A stretch of 64,000 bases of DNA from an uncultured Woeseiaceae bacterium. GTDB lineage: Bacteria; Pseudomonadota; Gammaproteobacteria; Steroidobacterales; Woeseiaceae. Below the pieces are notes generated by a model. It had not been told where the DNA came from. It was given only the letters and a program-made list of their open reading frames with translations, and did no database searches. Location of the stretch: positions 62,001-126,000 of the forward strand of contig CALZJH010000007.1 in assembly GCA_945787845.1 (NCBI GenBank), in the 5' to 3' direction. The position numbers and the translations under genes are program-made. Shown one piece after another: positions 29,804 to 40,031 of the stretch; the stretch's first letter is position 1; each line of letters begins with the position of its first letter.

Positions 29804-29983
29804 ATGAAAGACAACAAACGAATTGTCGACATTGACCACGCCAATAAACAATTGAGTCGCTTGTGCAAGAACCCGAACCGGGCGAAACGACAGGCCATGC
29901 AGCGCGAGGCGGCAGTATCCCCCCTGCCGCCTCGCGTTGCGGTACTGGAGAAAGACCCAACGCGAAAGAAGGACCGTTCGTAG
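29804..29983 (+). CDS. 59-residue basic protein, hypothetical (weak)
   Basis: The ATG at 29804 has an AGGGAT nearby as a possible ribosome-binding site. The product is hydrophilic and basic (MKDNKRIVDIDHANKQLSRL at the start, ending DPTRKKDRS), with no membrane segment. It ends immediately against the convergent folA stop. It is too short to judge by composition and could be chance; its position after the 62-residue gene would allow co-transcription. Confidence 0.3.
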   Translation: MKDNKRIVDIDHANKQLSRLCKNPNRAKRQAMQREAAVSPLPPRVAVLEKDPTRKKDRS

Positions 29984-30469
29984 TCAGGTCACCCTGTCGT
30001 AAACACGGAACGAGAAATCATACTCGTTGCGATCGTCGGCCTCGCGGGCCTCATCAGCGACCAGGCACCAGCGAGTCGCGTCGACGGCGGGGAACGAGGC
30101 GTCGCCCTCGACGTCGGCGTGCACTCGCGTTAGGTAAAGGCGCTCTGCAAGCGGCATCGCCAGCGCGTAGATCTGGCTACCGCCTATCACGACGATCTCT
30201 TCTGCATCCCTCGCTGCGATGATCGCGTCGTCGAGAGACGCGACGACGTCACAGCCTTCTGCTGTGAAACCAGGCTGCCGCGTAATGACAATATTCCGGC
30301 GACCCGGCAAGGGCCGGCCGATCGATTCCCAGGTTTTACGCCCCATGATGATGGGCTTGCCCATCGTGATCGCCTTGAAGTGCTGCAGGTCACCGGACAA
30401 GCGCCAGGGCAGCCCGCCCTGCCGGCCAATGACGTCATTCTCCGACGCGGCAACGATAATACTGATCAT
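29984..30469 (-). CDS. folA: Dihydrofolate reductase
   Basis: FolA reduces dihydrofolate with NADPH. The 161 residues open with MISIIVAASENDVIGRQGGL and continue with PWRLSGDLQHFKAITMGKPIIMGRKTWESIG, the classical type I signature, followed by VIGGSQIYALAMPLAERLYLT. It lies nine bases after thyA on the same strand, so the enzyme that makes dihydrofolate and the one that recycles it are co-expressed. Confidence 0.97.
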   Translation of the reverse strand: MISIIVAASENDVIGRQGGLPWRLSGDLQHFKAITMGKPIIMGRKTWESIGRPLPGRRNIVITRQPGFTAEGCDVVASLDDAIIAARDAEEIVVIGGSQIYALAMPLAERLYLTRVHADVEGDASFPAVDATRWCLVADEAREADDRNEYDFSFRVYDRVT

Positions 30470-30478
30470 GGATCGGAC

Positions 30479-31273
30479 TCAGACAGCCACCGCTGCCTTA
30501 ATGTGCGGATGGGCCTCGTAGTTGAGAATCTCGAAATCCTCGAACGTGTAGTCGAAGACGCTCGGTGGCCGCCGCTTGATCGCAAGCGTCGGCAACGGCA
30601 GCGGCTCTCGTCCGAGTTGCTCGTCCGCCTGCTCGAGATGATTCAGGTAGAGATGACAGTCGCCCCCGGTCCAGACAAAGTCGCCAACACCGAGGTCTGC
30701 CTGCTGCGCCAGCATGTGCGTCAGCAACGCGTACGACGCAATATTGAAGGGTACGCCCAGGAAGATATCGCAGCTGCGCTGGTACAGCTGGCACGACAGC
30801 TTGCCGTCGGCGACATAGAACTGGAACAGGCAGTGGCACGGCGGCAGCGCCATATTTTCGATCTCTGCGACATTCCAGGCCGAGAGAATGATGCGCCTTG
30901 AGTCCGGCGTTTCCTTCAGCTGCTGCATGATCTGCGCAATCTGGTCGACCTTGCGCCCGTCAGGCGTCGGCCAGCTGCGCCACTGCACGCCGTACACCGG
31001 GCCGAGATCGCCGTTTTCGTCAGCCCATTCGTCCCAGATCGAGACACCGTTTTCCTTGAGGTAACGGATGTTGCTGTCGCCGGACAAGAACCAGAGCAGC
31101 TCGTGAATGATCGAGCGCAAATGCAATTTCTTGGTCGTGACGAGGGGAAAGCCCTGCGACAGGTCGAAACGCATCTGGTGACCGAAGACACTGAGCGTAC
31201 CCGTTCCGGTTCGGTCTTCCTTGCGCGCACCCGTGTCCCGCACAAGCCGCATCATGTCCAGGTACTGCTGCAT
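30479..31273 (-). CDS. thyA: Thymidylate synthase
   Basis: ThyA methylates dUMP to dTMP using methylene-tetrahydrofolate. The product is 264 residues, the E. coli length. The catalytic Cys146 sits in [11 protein letters not shown], followed by [25 protein letters not shown] and the C-terminal IKAAVAV. The gene starts directly after the lgt stop and precedes folA: lgt-thyA-folA form one operon. Confidence 0.98.
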   Translation of the reverse strand: MQQYLDMMRLVRDTGARKEDRTGTGTLSVFGHQMRFDLSQGFPLVTTKKLHLRSIIHELLWFLSGDSNIRYLKENGVSIWDEWADENGDLGPVYGVQWRSWPTPDGRKVDQIAQIMQQLKETPDSRRIILSAWNVAEIENMALPPCHCLFQFYVADGKLSCQLYQRSCDIFLGVPFNIASYALLTHMLAQQADLGVGDFVWTGGDCHLYLNHLEQADEQLGREPLPLPTLAIKRRPPSVFDYTFEDFEILNYEAHPHIKAAVAV

Positions 31274-32059
31274 TCAGGCCTTGGCCTCCGAGGTCGCGCG
31301 ATAGCCCATGGCGATCATGATAGCGCCAACAACGATCATCGGCAGCGTAAGAACCTGCCCCATCGTCACCCAGTCCTGGGCCAGGTACCCGAGGTGTGCA
31401 TCCGGCACGCGATAGAACTCGATAATGAACCTGAAGACACCGTAGAGCAGCAGGAACAGGCCCGTCGGCGCCATGTAAGGCCTGGGCTTCGCCGTGTACC
31501 ACCAGATGATCGCGAACAGCACGAAGCCTTCGAGCAAGGACTCGTAGAGCATCGAGGGGTGCAGCACCTGGCCGTTCACGTTGAAACCCCAGGGAACGTC
31601 AGTGGGTTTCCCCCAGAGCTCGCCGTTGATGAAGTTGCCAATGCGTCCAAAGCCAAGGCCAAGCGGCACCAGCGGCGCGACGAAGTCGGTCATGCGCCAC
31701 ATCGTGTGGCCGAGCTTACGCCCGTGCAACCACATGGCCAGGATGACGCCGACCAGGCCGCCGTGGAACGACATGCCGCCTTCGGTAATCTTGATGAGGT
31801 AGAACGGGTCAGAGAACAGCTGCTCGGTGCCGTAGAACAGCGCATAACCGATACGCCCACCGAGAATGACCCCAAGCATCGCGTAAAAGACGAGATCGTC
31901 GACCTGTTCCGCATTGACGGGCGAGTCCGCGCGCCTGCAACGACGCTTCGCGAGCCACCAGGCCAGCACGAAGCCGACGACGTACATGAGCCCGTACCAG
32001 CGAATCTTGATGAAACCGATCGAGAATAAGACCGGGTCAATCTCAGGGTATGTCAGCAT
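31274..32059 (-). CDS. lgt: Phosphatidylglycerol:prolipoprotein diacylglyceryl transferase
   Basis: Lgt attaches diacylglycerol to the lipobox cysteine, the first step of lipoprotein maturation in the inner membrane. I start at [12 protein letters not shown] (ATG at 32059); the frame runs on upstream but into the divergent promoter region. The 261 residues contain several membrane helices and the motifs [24 protein letters not shown] and [12 protein letters not shown]. The lgt-thyA linkage is common in proteobacteria. Its clients in this window include RlpA and the lipoproteins at 16281 and 16983. Confidence 0.96.
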   Translation of the reverse strand: MLTYPEIDPVLFSIGFIKIRWYGLMYVVGFVLAWWLAKRRCRRADSPVNAEQVDDLVFYAMLGVILGGRIGYALFYGTEQLFSDPFYLIKITEGGMSFHGGLVGVILAMWLHGRKLGHTMWRMTDFVAPLVPLGLGFGRIGNFINGELWGKPTDVPWGFNVNGQVLHPSMLYESLLEGFVLFAIIWWYTAKPRPYMAPTGLFLLLYGVFRFIIEFYRVPDAHLGYLAQDWVTMGQVLTLPMIVVGAIMIAMGYRATSEAKA

Positions 32060-32106
32060 CCAGACCTGCTCTGCGCTTCTCAAAGATCGGTATGATAGAG
32101 GAATCC

Positions 32107-34137
32107 ATGGAAAATCGCCTCGCCAAAGAGTCCAGCCCGTACCTCTTGCAGCATGCGGACAACCCCGTCGACTGGTACCCATGGGGCGAAGAGGCCTTTG
32201 CCGTGGCCCGTGAGACCGGCAAGCCGATTCTGCTGTCAGTGGGTTATTCAGCCTGCCACTGGTGTCACGTCATGGCACACGAATCCTTCGAGGACGACGC
32301 CACGGCGGCGCTCATGAACGAGTTGTTTGTGAACGTAAAAGTCGACCGCGAGGAGCGCCCGGACGTCGACAAGATCTACCAGACTGCGCACCAGCTCATC
32401 ACGCAGCGTGGTGGCGGCTGGCCGCTGACCATGTTCCTCGACGGCGACGATCAGCGGCCGTTCTTCGGCGGCACGTATTTTCCCAAGGAGGCCCGCTACG
32501 GCATGCCCGCGTTCGGCGATCTCCTGAAGAAGATAGCGTCCTACTACGCCGATAAGCGAGACGACGTTCGCGAGCAGAGCGCACGCTTGCTCGACGTTTT
32601 CGACCGCATCGAGCCCGCACCGGCCGCTGCCGACAAGGCCTTCGACGACGCACCCTTCGCAAAGGCGCGTGCGACCTTCGAGCAGACCTTCGATCGCGAG
32701 TTTGGCGGGTTTGGTTCAGCACCCAAGTTCCCGCACCCAACGACCATCGATCGCCTGCTGCGGCACTGGCGGGATACGGCCAACGACGCCGAACCTGACG
32801 TCGAGGCGCTGTTCATGGCCGCACTGACCCTGGCACGCATGGCCGAAGGCGGGCTGTTCGACCATGTCGGGGGCGGTTTCTACCGCTACTCCGTCGACCA
32901 GCACTGGCAGATCCCCCATTTTGAAAAAATGCTGTACGACAATGGTCCGTTACTCGCCAATTACGCCCAGGCCGCTATCGCGACAGGGGAATCGCTGTTT
33001 GCCGACGCAGCGCATGCGACGGCCGACTGGATGATCGCCGATATGCGCGATGCCAATGGCGGTTTCTACGCCACGCGCGACGCAGACTCCGAAGGCCACG
33101 AGGGCCTTTACTACCTGTGGGACCCGGACGAAACTCGCGAGTTGCTTGGCGATGACCACGCTATCTTCGCGCGGCGCTTCGGCCTCGACCAGGATGCTAA
33201 CTTCGAAGGGCGCTGGCACCTCACGGTGCGGGAGCAGGTCACCGACGAGGAGGCCGAAAGCATCGAGCGCGCGAAACAGAAACTGCTGCAGAGACGCGCA
33301 ACGCGCGTTACGCCCGCGCGGGACGAGAAGCAGCTGACCGCCTGGAATGCGCTGGCTATCCGGGGACTCGCGATAGCGGGACGTGCGCTCGAACGACCCG
33401 ACCTCGTGGATGCGGCGGCGGACGCCGTCGACTTCCTGCGCCGCGAGCTGATGCAAGACGATCGCCTGCTCGCCAGCTTCAAGGACGGGAAGGCTCGCTT
33501 TGCGGCCTACCTCGACGACCACGCGTTCCTGCTCGATGCCGTGCTCGAGTTGCTCCAGGCACGCTGGAACACGGATCACCTCGAGTTTGCCCGGCAACTG
33601 GCGGACCTGTTGCTGGAGCACTTCGAAGACAAGGATAACGGCGGCTTCTGGTTCACGGCCAATGACAGTGAACAACTAATCCATCGTTCAAAACCACTGG
33701 CCGACGAAGCCGTGCCATCAGGCAACGGCATTGCCGCGTTTGCGTTGCAGCGCCTCGGTTTTCTGCTGGGCGAAACGCGTTACCTCGATGCGGCCGAAAA
33801 GACGCTGCGGGCCGGCTGGCGTGCTATCGAAGAGTACCCGCATGGACACGTAAGCCTGCTTGCGGCCCTCGAGGAATACCTGGAACACCCCGAGATCGTC
33901 ATCATTCGGGGCAATTCCGACGAGATCGGTCGCTGGCGCGACTCTGCAGCCAAGGTCTATGCGCCCCGGCGTCTGGTATTCGCCATCCCTGCCGACGCGC
34001 CAGGCTTGCCCGGCGCTCTCGCCGACCGCAAACCCGTGGACGGCGAGACCGTTGCCTACCGCTGCGTTGGGACGCATTGTGAGATGCCGGTCACCTCGTG
34101 GGAGGCGCTGGCGGGTCAGCTCTCGGAAGACACCTGA
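32107..34137 (+). CDS. DUF255 thioredoxin-domain protein (YyaL/SPATA20 family)
   Basis: From the ATG at 32107, which has AGAGGAA upstream, the product is 676 residues. It starts with [24 protein letters not shown], the family signature, and a thioredoxin-like domain with a CHWC motif ([17 protein letters not shown]). A large (alpha/alpha)6-barrel-like domain follows, containing [25 protein letters not shown] and [18 protein letters not shown]. The family is found from bacteria to man (SPATA20) but its substrate is unknown. It diverges from lgt. Confidence 0.92.
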   Translation: MENRLAKESSPYLLQHADNPVDWYPWGEEAFAVARETGKPILLSVGYSACHWCHVMAHESFEDDATAALMNELFVNVKVDREERPDVDKIYQTAHQLITQRGGGWPLTMFLDGDDQRPFFGGTYFPKEARYGMPAFGDLLKKIASYYADKRDDVREQSARLLDVFDRIEPAPAAADKAFDDAPFAKARATFEQTFDREFGGFGSAPKFPHPTTIDRLLRHWRDTANDAEPDVEALFMAALTLARMAEGGLFDHVGGGFYRYSVDQHWQIPHFEKMLYDNGPLLANYAQAAIATGESLFADAAHATADWMIADMRDANGGFYATRDADSEGHEGLYYLWDPDETRELLGDDHAIFARRFGLDQDANFEGRWHLTVREQVTDEEAESIERAKQKLLQRRATRVTPARDEKQLTAWNALAIRGLAIAGRALERPDLVDAAADAVDFLRRELMQDDRLLASFKDGKARFAAYLDDHAFLLDAVLELLQARWNTDHLEFARQLADLLLEHFEDKDNGGFWFTANDSEQLIHRSKPLADEAVPSGNGIAAFALQRLGFLLGETRYLDAAEKTLRAGWRAIEEYPHGHVSLLAALEEYLEHPEIVIIRGNSDEIGRWRDSAAKVYAPRRLVFAIPADAPGLPGALADRKPVDGETVAYRCVGTHCEMPVTSWEALAGQLSEDT

Positions 34138-34150
34138 TCGCAGCGGGTAA

Positions 34151-35083
34151 CTAGGGATAAGCGGTTAGCAATTGGCCCATAGCCGGCCTGACTTGCGCCG
34201 CACTGCGTCCGCGAAATGCGATCGGCAAGGAGTCGATACGCAAGCCCATGTTCTTTTGCACCGCAAAGTGCAGGTGCGGGCCGCTCGAGAATCCCGTGTT
34301 GCCGGAATCCGCAATGTACTGCCCGGCCGTGACGCGATCGCCCGGCCGTACCCGAATCGAATTCCAGTTGAGATGCGCGTAGACCGCGAAAGTGCCGTCG
34401 TCATGCAGTATGCGCACGAAATTGGCGAGGCGCGCATACTGTTCAGCATCGGTGCCACCCGTGAAATTCGTACTTGCGACATCGAAGACAATTCCAGCCC
34501 GGGCCGCGACGATATCCGTACCTACCGGCATAGCCAGATCAACAGCGTGCATACTGTCGCGGGTCACGTGCGTAATGGTCTCCGGGAATGTCTGTGTCAC
34601 GGGATAACTCGTGCCGACCGAATACGGAACCCGGTAACTGGCACCACTCGCGTGCACGGCAGCCGGGTCGCCCGGCAGATAGACGAAGCGATAACGCACA
34701 GACGGTGTTTCAAGCGTGCCCAAAGTCGCAAGTTCAAGCAGGACGAGCTCGCTGCGTGCCGGCACCAGCCAGCGCAAGACCTTATCCGGATGAGGATAGT
34801 CGACGCCGGAAATACTCTGGAACTCAAGCGCGAGTTCCATGGGCGCGTAATAGCGGTTACGAGCAGTGAAGACCAGGCCATCGCCGGTGAATTCGTGGGT
34901 GACCTTCACCTCCCCCCGCTCGGCGCGCGGGCTGACCGAATGGGTCTCCACCTTCCGCTCATCAGGTGGCCTCCTGTCGGAGAAGATCCACTCGCCGTTT
35001 TCGCCGCGATACTTGTAGACCGTTTGTGCATCAGCGGCACCACACATTACGAGCACTGCCAACAGCAGGGCACTCTGCAACAT
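34151..35083 (-). CDS. M23 family metallopeptidase with N-terminal DUF4124
   Basis: From the ATG at 35083 the product is 310 residues: a signal peptide (MLQSALLLAVLVMCGAADAQ), a DUF4124 segment (TVYKYRGENGEWIFSDRRPP), a central beta-domain, then the LytM/M23 domain. The metal site is readable as HAVDLAMPVGT and GPHLHFAVQ, so a zinc-dependent endopeptidase acting on peptidoglycan crosslinks is likely, though many DUF4124-M23 proteins are untested. It lies ten bases after the Nma111-like gene on the same strand and is probably co-transcribed. Confidence 0.88.
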   Translation of the reverse strand: MLQSALLLAVLVMCGAADAQTVYKYRGENGEWIFSDRRPPDERKVETHSVSPRAERGEVKVTHEFTGDGLVFTARNRYYAPMELALEFQSISGVDYPHPDKVLRWLVPARSELVLLELATLGTLETPSVRYRFVYLPGDPAAVHASGASYRVPYSVGTSYPVTQTFPETITHVTRDSMHAVDLAMPVGTDIVAARAGIVFDVASTNFTGGTDAEQYARLANFVRILHDDGTFAVYAHLNWNSIRVRPGDRVTAGQYIADSGNTGFSSGPHLHFAVQKNMGLRIDSLPIAFRGRSAAQVRPAMGQLLTAYP

Positions 35084-35093
35084 GTGGTAGCGC

Positions 35094-37892
35094 CTATAAA
35101 CCAAGGTCTGTTCGCCTCCAGCCATCGTCAGTACGCCGGATTTCGTACCCCGGCCAGTACTGGTTGTCGAGCTTTAGTGTAATCACCTCGGCCGTTTCGT
35201 TCCACGTTACCGTCTTGAGACGCACCGATTCCCGGTGGCCGATATCCTTGACCGCATCAATAAACGCCTGCAAATTGGGTGTCGGAACCTCGTTGACCTC
35301 TACAACGCGACGACCTGCCCAGAGGCCGTAACGGGTTGCCGGGGAACCGTAGCTGAAGTAGGCGACGTAAACGCCGTCGGTCGACACGCCGCGCTGCGCG
35401 GCCATGGCCCGATGCGGGTCCTGGATGAGCGCGCCTGCCCATGAAATCGCACGATCGATACCCATGCCGTCGAGCGCCGCCGTCTGCACCGGAATCTCCA
35501 GCGCTTCCCCGTTGCGCCAGACCGTGACCAATACCTCGGGCTTTTGCACGGCATGTTCGAGTTCCCGGAATGACGTGACGACCTCACCGTCAATGGCAAG
35601 CACCATGTCTCCGTTTTTCAACAGTTCCGATGCCGCCGTCCCGGATACGAGGCGCGTGATGCTAAGCGCGCGGCGCCGTACCGGGTTATTCTCCTCGAGG
35701 CGCGCAACCCACTCCTCATCGACGCCCATTTTGCGAGCGGCGAACAGGGGCGCATAGACAAATTCGGCCTCCAGCGAATAGAACGGTCTGCCTTCGCGCA
35801 CGATGTCGACAAATTGCTCGGCGACCTCGGATCCGACACCACGATTAAACTGTGCAGAATCGCCGCCCGCCTGGATCGCAAAGCTCGACCAGGTGGCAAG
35901 CACCTCCCCCTTGCGGTTGATCAGCACACCGTCGACATCGCCAGGCGCATTCACCAGGGAAATGCCCTCGATGTTGGAGTCCCGGAAACGCAGGGTGCGC
36001 GACAACGGCAACATAAGCGGGTCAACCGATGACACGGTGCTCTGCTGGTGCACGAGCTGATGATCTCCCTTGATGCCAACGACCCAGACTTCGTCTCCCG
36101 TGCGCAGTGTCTTCGTATTAAACCTGGCTTCCTGGACCGGCGTGCTGCCAATGCTCCTCGGGTCATAGGAGACGATGGCGTAATTGTGTAATGGGTGCAG
36201 CTGCTCGACCTTGCCCCTGACCTCGAGTGAGCCGGCAAACGTGATAGTGACGTCGCCGATTCCGATCGGCACGGTATTGCGATCCACAAGGACGTAGCCA
36301 CGTTCCTTGTCGACGATCAGCCCGGTGCCGTAATAATGGCGATCGGCGACACCGGAGAGCGTGTACGGCAAATCGAATGTCACGACGACCAGCGACGGTG
36401 CGATGGACTGGACGATCGGGTCTTTATAACGCGTCAGGCGCGTGCTGCCGACGTCCACCGGCTTCGGTGCGGGCCCGGCGGCGAGGTCGCGGCAGGGCCA
36501 CACGCCGAGCGCATCATCGCGAGCGCAGCGGCGCGCAGGAAACCAGACGCGATCCATTTCCAGCAATCGAACGATGGAGTTCTGCGGGTTTTCCATGGTG
36601 ACGTAGCGAACGAGGGCTCGTTCGCCATCGGCGAGCTTGTCGAGCGCCGCCTCAAAGTCGTCGAGACTGCTGACAGCCTCACCCGCCACCTCGACGATCA
36701 CGGCGCCTCGCGGAATGGCGGCCCGCGATAACAGGTAACCCGGGTTGGCGACGTAAATACCTACGGCCGGTCGGTTGTAATGACGTGCCTGCTGATAGGA
36801 CAGGCGGTTGACAATGGCGTCACCGAATTCGAGATATTCGTCCGGTGTAATCGAGTGCAGATCGTCGACGCGAATCTTCGCGTTGATGCGCTTGCCGCCG
36901 CGCTCAACCTGCACTTCGATCTCTTCACCGACGTGACTGTCGAGCAACGCCTCGAGCGGAACGAAGCGCGTCACGAGCTCGCCGTTCACGCGAATCAGGA
37001 TATCGCCCGGCGCCAGGACTTCCGACGCGGCCGAGCCCGGAATTACCTGCTCAACCGTAAGCATCCCGGTTTGGGTCGGTGCCGCCTCGCGGGCCAGCCG
37101 CTCGAATTCGTCGGTCAGGCCGAGACGCCGCAGCTCATCGTAGGGCTCATTGCGAAAGGTCGTCTGCAGCGTACCGCGTGTCACGGCCGCGTTTTCCTGC
37201 AGCACATGTAACGCGCGCTCAATGCGATCCAGCGGCAGAAAGAAACTGCTGGCGGCGGAATTGTTCGCACCGGCATTCAATGCGACGACCTGCCCTTCGA
37301 TATTGACGACAGGCGATCCGGATGAGCCGCCCGACGTTCCCGATGCTGCCTGCAGGTAGAACGTGTTGAAATCGTTGTACTTGCCGCGGCCATATTCAGG
37401 CGCCTTGCGATCCAGACGCGCAATCGTGCCGGCAAGAATCGACAGCTGCTCGCCGGCGTCATTACCGATCACACGAATTTCCTCGCCGATGCCGGCACCG
37501 CGCGGCGCCAGCGGCAGTTCAACAGGCTCTATGTAGCGCAGGTCTGCGGGGTCGTAGCGGAAAAACCCGAAGTCATGGACAGGATCGCGATAGACGGGCG
37601 TCAGACGCACTTCCTCGTTGTTGCGAAACACGGCTTCGGCAATGACCGGGCCCGGCGTCACGACATGACGATTGGTCAGAATCAGGCCCTGCTCGGCGTC
37701 GACGACAAACCCGGTTGCCTGGGTCGAGGTATTCCACTCGGTGTCGAATGCGCGCGTGCTGTCTACACGAATCGAAACGACTCCGGAGGAGATACGCTCC
37801 AGCGTCTCGGTCCATGCCGTACTCTCGGCGGCCAGCACCGGCATAGTTAACGTCAATGCGGCGAGCGCCGCGAGAATCCTGCCGTGAGTCAT
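35094..37892 (-). CDS. Exported double HtrA-type serine protease, Nma111-like
   Basis: This 932-residue protein has a signal peptide (LAALAALTLTMPVLAAES). The first protease domain has a complete triad: His76 (LTNRHVVTPGP), Asp107 (YRDPVHDFGF) and Ser191 (GGSSGSPVV). PDZ domains follow, including the HSITPDEYLEFGDAIVNRLS segment. A second protease-like domain has lost the triad: LVDRNTVPIG stands where the histidine motif should be and no GNSGG motif is seen. Another PDZ pair ends the protein (GSPATRYGLWAGRRVVEVNE). This domain order and many motifs match fungal Nma111 rather than DegP or DegS. Location in the periplasm is inferred from the signal peptide. Confidence 0.85.
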   Translation of the reverse strand: MTHGRILAALAALTLTMPVLAAESTAWTETLERISSGVVSIRVDSTRAFDTEWNTSTQATGFVVDAEQGLILTNRHVVTPGPVIAEAVFRNNEEVRLTPVYRDPVHDFGFFRYDPADLRYIEPVELPLAPRGAGIGEEIRVIGNDAGEQLSILAGTIARLDRKAPEYGRGKYNDFNTFYLQAASGTSGGSSGSPVVNIEGQVVALNAGANNSAASSFFLPLDRIERALHVLQENAAVTRGTLQTTFRNEPYDELRRLGLTDEFERLAREAAPTQTGMLTVEQVIPGSAASEVLAPGDILIRVNGELVTRFVPLEALLDSHVGEEIEVQVERGGKRINAKIRVDDLHSITPDEYLEFGDAIVNRLSYQQARHYNRPAVGIYVANPGYLLSRAAIPRGAVIVEVAGEAVSSLDDFEAALDKLADGERALVRYVTMENPQNSIVRLLEMDRVWFPARRCARDDALGVWPCRDLAAGPAPKPVDVGSTRLTRYKDPIVQSIAPSLVVVTFDLPYTLSGVADRHYYGTGLIVDKERGYVLVDRNTVPIGIGDVTITFAGSLEVRGKVEQLHPLHNYAIVSYDPRSIGSTPVQEARFNTKTLRTGDEVWVVGIKGDHQLVHQQSTVSSVDPLMLPLSRTLRFRDSNIEGISLVNAPGDVDGVLINRKGEVLATWSSFAIQAGGDSAQFNRGVGSEVAEQFVDIVREGRPFYSLEAEFVYAPLFAARKMGVDEEWVARLEENNPVRRRALSITRLVSGTAASELLKNGDMVLAIDGEVVTSFRELEHAVQKPEVLVTVWRNGEALEIPVQTAALDGMGIDRAISWAGALIQDPHRAMAAQRGVSTDGVYVAYFSYGSPATRYGLWAGRRVVEVNEVPTPNLQAFIDAVKDIGHRESVRLKTVTWNETAEVITLKLDNQYWPGYEIRRTDDGWRRTDLGL

Positions 37893-38037
37893 AGTCTTCC
37901 TGGTAGTTGCGAGGCCGCACGCCTCCTGCCCTAGTCTCGACTAGTTTCGAGAACAGCGGTTCCCTATTTCAGCAGAATCAGGGCGTTAAGGCGACTGCAC
38001 AGGTCTCATTCCCACTTGAGACGTGTGCGCAGACGGG

Positions 38038-39507
38038 TCAGGCCTGCTCCGGCACGTGCCTGAGGTCCAGTTCCCGCGCCGCTTTGACGTCGTCGAGCCG
38101 GCGGACCGGCATCGTGTAGGGTGCTTCCTTGTACTCCACGCCGTCTTCACGGGCCGCCCGCGCGATCTCGATCATTGCCGCAACAAAGTTGTCGAGCGTC
38201 TCCTTGCTTTCGGTTTCGGTCGGCTCGATCAGCAGGCACTCGGGCACCAGCAGAGGGAAGTAGGTGGTCGGCGCGTGGAAGTTCTTGTCGAGTAAAGCCT
38301 TCGCAACGTCCATGGCCGTGAGATGGAATTCCTTGGCTTCGTGTTTGAGCGTCACGATGAATTCGTGGCTTGCGCGCCGCTCCGGGAACGCCAGTTCGAA
38401 ACCGGCATCGCGCAGCCTGGCCATCAGGTAGTTGGCGTTCAGCGTCGCGTACTCGGCGACGCGCTCCATGCCGTCCCTTCCCAGCATCCGCATGTAGACG
38501 TACGCGCGCAGCAGCACGCCCGCATTGCCCATGAACCCCGACAGGCGGCCGATGCTCTGCGGGATTTCGTCTTCGGCAGCCCAGTCGTAGATCGTGTCCC
38601 CGTCGACCTCCCGTTTGCTTACCACGGGAATCGGCATGAACGGCAGCAGGCGCTTGTTCACCCCGACCGCACCGGAACCCGGTCCGCCGCCGCCATGGGG
38701 CGTCGAAAACGTCTTGTGGAGATTCATGTGGATGACGTCAAAATCCATATCGCCGGGCCGCACCTTGCCAAGAATAGCGTTCAGGTTCGCTCCGTCGTAG
38801 TACAGGAGGCCGCCTGCATCGTGAACCATGTCGGCGATGATCTTGATATGGCGCTCAAAAACGCCCAGCGTCGACGGATTGGTCAGCATGATGCCCGCCG
38901 TCTTCGGCCCAAGGACTGCCTTGAGTGCCTCCATGTCGACATCGCCGTCCGCGCGCGTCGGGATTTCCTTCACCACGCAGCCGCACATGGTCGCGGTCGC
39001 CGGATTCGTGCCGTGCGCCGCATCCGGACAAATGATCTCGGTCCGCTCGTTGTCACCGCGAGCATCATGGAAGGCCTTGATCATCGCCACGCCGGCGAGT
39101 TCGCCCTGTGCGCCCGCCATGGGCGTCAGCGACACGCCCTTCATGCCGGTCACGTCCTTGAGCATCTCCTGCAGTTCGTACATGCAGGTCAGGAAGCCCT
39201 GGCCATGGCTGACCGGCCCAAGCGGATGCCTGCCGGCGAACTCGGGCAACAATGCCAGCGCGTTGCAGGCGCGCGGATTGTATTTCATCGTGCACGAACC
39301 CAGCGGGTAGAACTGGGTATCGATCGAGAAGTTTTTCTGCGACAGGCGCGTGTAGTGACGCACCGTCTGCAATTCAGAGGCTTCCGGCAATCGCGGTTTG
39401 TCGTCGCGCAGGAACTTCTCTGGGATCGACAGCGACCCGGCCTCGACAGGCGCCTGTGCAAATGCCCGGCGGCCGCCACGTGATTTTTCGAAAATCAGTT
39501 CACTCAT
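38038..39507 (-). CDS. gcvPB: Glycine dehydrogenase (decarboxylating) subunit 2
   Basis: This is the C-terminal half of the split P-protein of the glycine cleavage system, carrying the PLP lysine in [18 protein letters not shown] start it at [12 protein letters not shown] (39507), overlapping the end of the peroxiredoxin gene by eight bases; the frame extends upstream to 39561. The 489 residues contain [26 protein letters not shown] and [13 protein letters not shown]. It acts with GcvPA, GcvH and GcvT to turn glycine into CO2, ammonia and methylene-THF. It is the last gene of the gcv operon. Confidence 0.96.
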   Translation of the reverse strand: MSELIFEKSRGGRRAFAQAPVEAGSLSIPEKFLRDDKPRLPEASELQTVRHYTRLSQKNFSIDTQFYPLGSCTMKYNPRACNALALLPEFAGRHPLGPVSHGQGFLTCMYELQEMLKDVTGMKGVSLTPMAGAQGELAGVAMIKAFHDARGDNERTEIICPDAAHGTNPATATMCGCVVKEIPTRADGDVDMEALKAVLGPKTAGIMLTNPSTLGVFERHIKIIADMVHDAGGLLYYDGANLNAILGKVRPGDMDFDVIHMNLHKTFSTPHGGGGPGSGAVGVNKRLLPFMPIPVVSKREVDGDTIYDWAAEDEIPQSIGRLSGFMGNAGVLLRAYVYMRMLGRDGMERVAEYATLNANYLMARLRDAGFELAFPERRASHEFIVTLKHEAKEFHLTAMDVAKALLDKNFHAPTTYFPLLVPECLLIEPTETESKETLDNFVAAMIEIARAAREDGVEYKEAPYTMPVRRLDDVKAARELDLRHVPEQA

Positions 39508-40030
39508 TGATATCAATTCCCAGCGCGCGGAACGCAGCGTCGTAGTCCGGTTCCGCGGCAATGTCTTCTATGTGTTCGCGATGCACGACCGTATTGTTCT
39601 CATCGAGCACGACGACGGCGCGTGAGAACATCCCGGCCAGCGGGCCGTCCATGATTTGCACGCCGTAGTTCTCCCCGAAGCCCGCGTGCCGGATGGCGGA
39701 CAGGCCTTCCACGTGCTCGAGGCCGTGCTGCTGCTGGAAGCGCTTGTGGGCAAACGGCAGGTCGTAAGACACCATGAGCAGCGCGAGGTCCTCGCGTCCG
39801 CCGCCGTACTTGTCGAACTTGATCACGGATTCCGCGCACACCTTCGTGTCGATACTGACGAAGATGTTCATGATCTTGCGCTTGCCCATCCAGTTGGCCA
39901 GCGAGACGTTCTGCAGTTTCGTATTGACGAGCGACACGTCCGGCGCGTGACTGCCGATGCGCGGCAGCTCGCCGTAAGTCTGGTAGATCCCGTTATCGAA
40001 ACGAATCTTGGCGACAATCGTTCCCGACAT
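39500..40030 (-). CDS. tpx: Thiol peroxidase (Tpx-like peroxiredoxin) lacking the usual resolving cysteine
   Basis: The 176 residues follow the Tpx pattern closely: [14 protein letters not shown] with the peroxidatic Cys65, [36 protein letters not shown] and the end [13 protein letters not shown]. In E. coli Tpx a resolving cysteine lies 34 residues after the first, in RFCGAEG. Here that site reads RFQQQHG, so Q99 replaces it, and no other cysteine exists in the protein. It should therefore act as a one-cysteine enzyme, if active. The gene sits between gcvPA and gcvPB, overlapping gcvPB, inside the riboswitch-controlled operon. Confidence 0.88.
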   Translation of the reverse strand: MSGTIVAKIRFDNGIYQTYGELPRIGSHAPDVSLVNTKLQNVSLANWMGKRKIMNIFVSIDTKVCAESVIKFDKYGGGREDLALLMVSYDLPFAHKRFQQQHGLEHVEGLSAIRHAGFGENYGVQIMDGPLAGMFSRAVVVLDENNTVVHREHIEDIAAEPDYDAAFRALGIDINE

Positions 40031-40031
40031 A

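Noticed and set aside
37893..38037. Small hairpins between gcvPB and the Nma111-like gene (TCTCGA/TCGAGA and GTCTCA/TGAGAC)
   Set aside because: Six-base stems without T-runs are expected by chance; not enough for a terminator or operator call.
38323..39483. 386-codon plus-strand open frame
   Set aside because: Antisense to gcvPB; shadow frame of a GC-rich gene with no domain.
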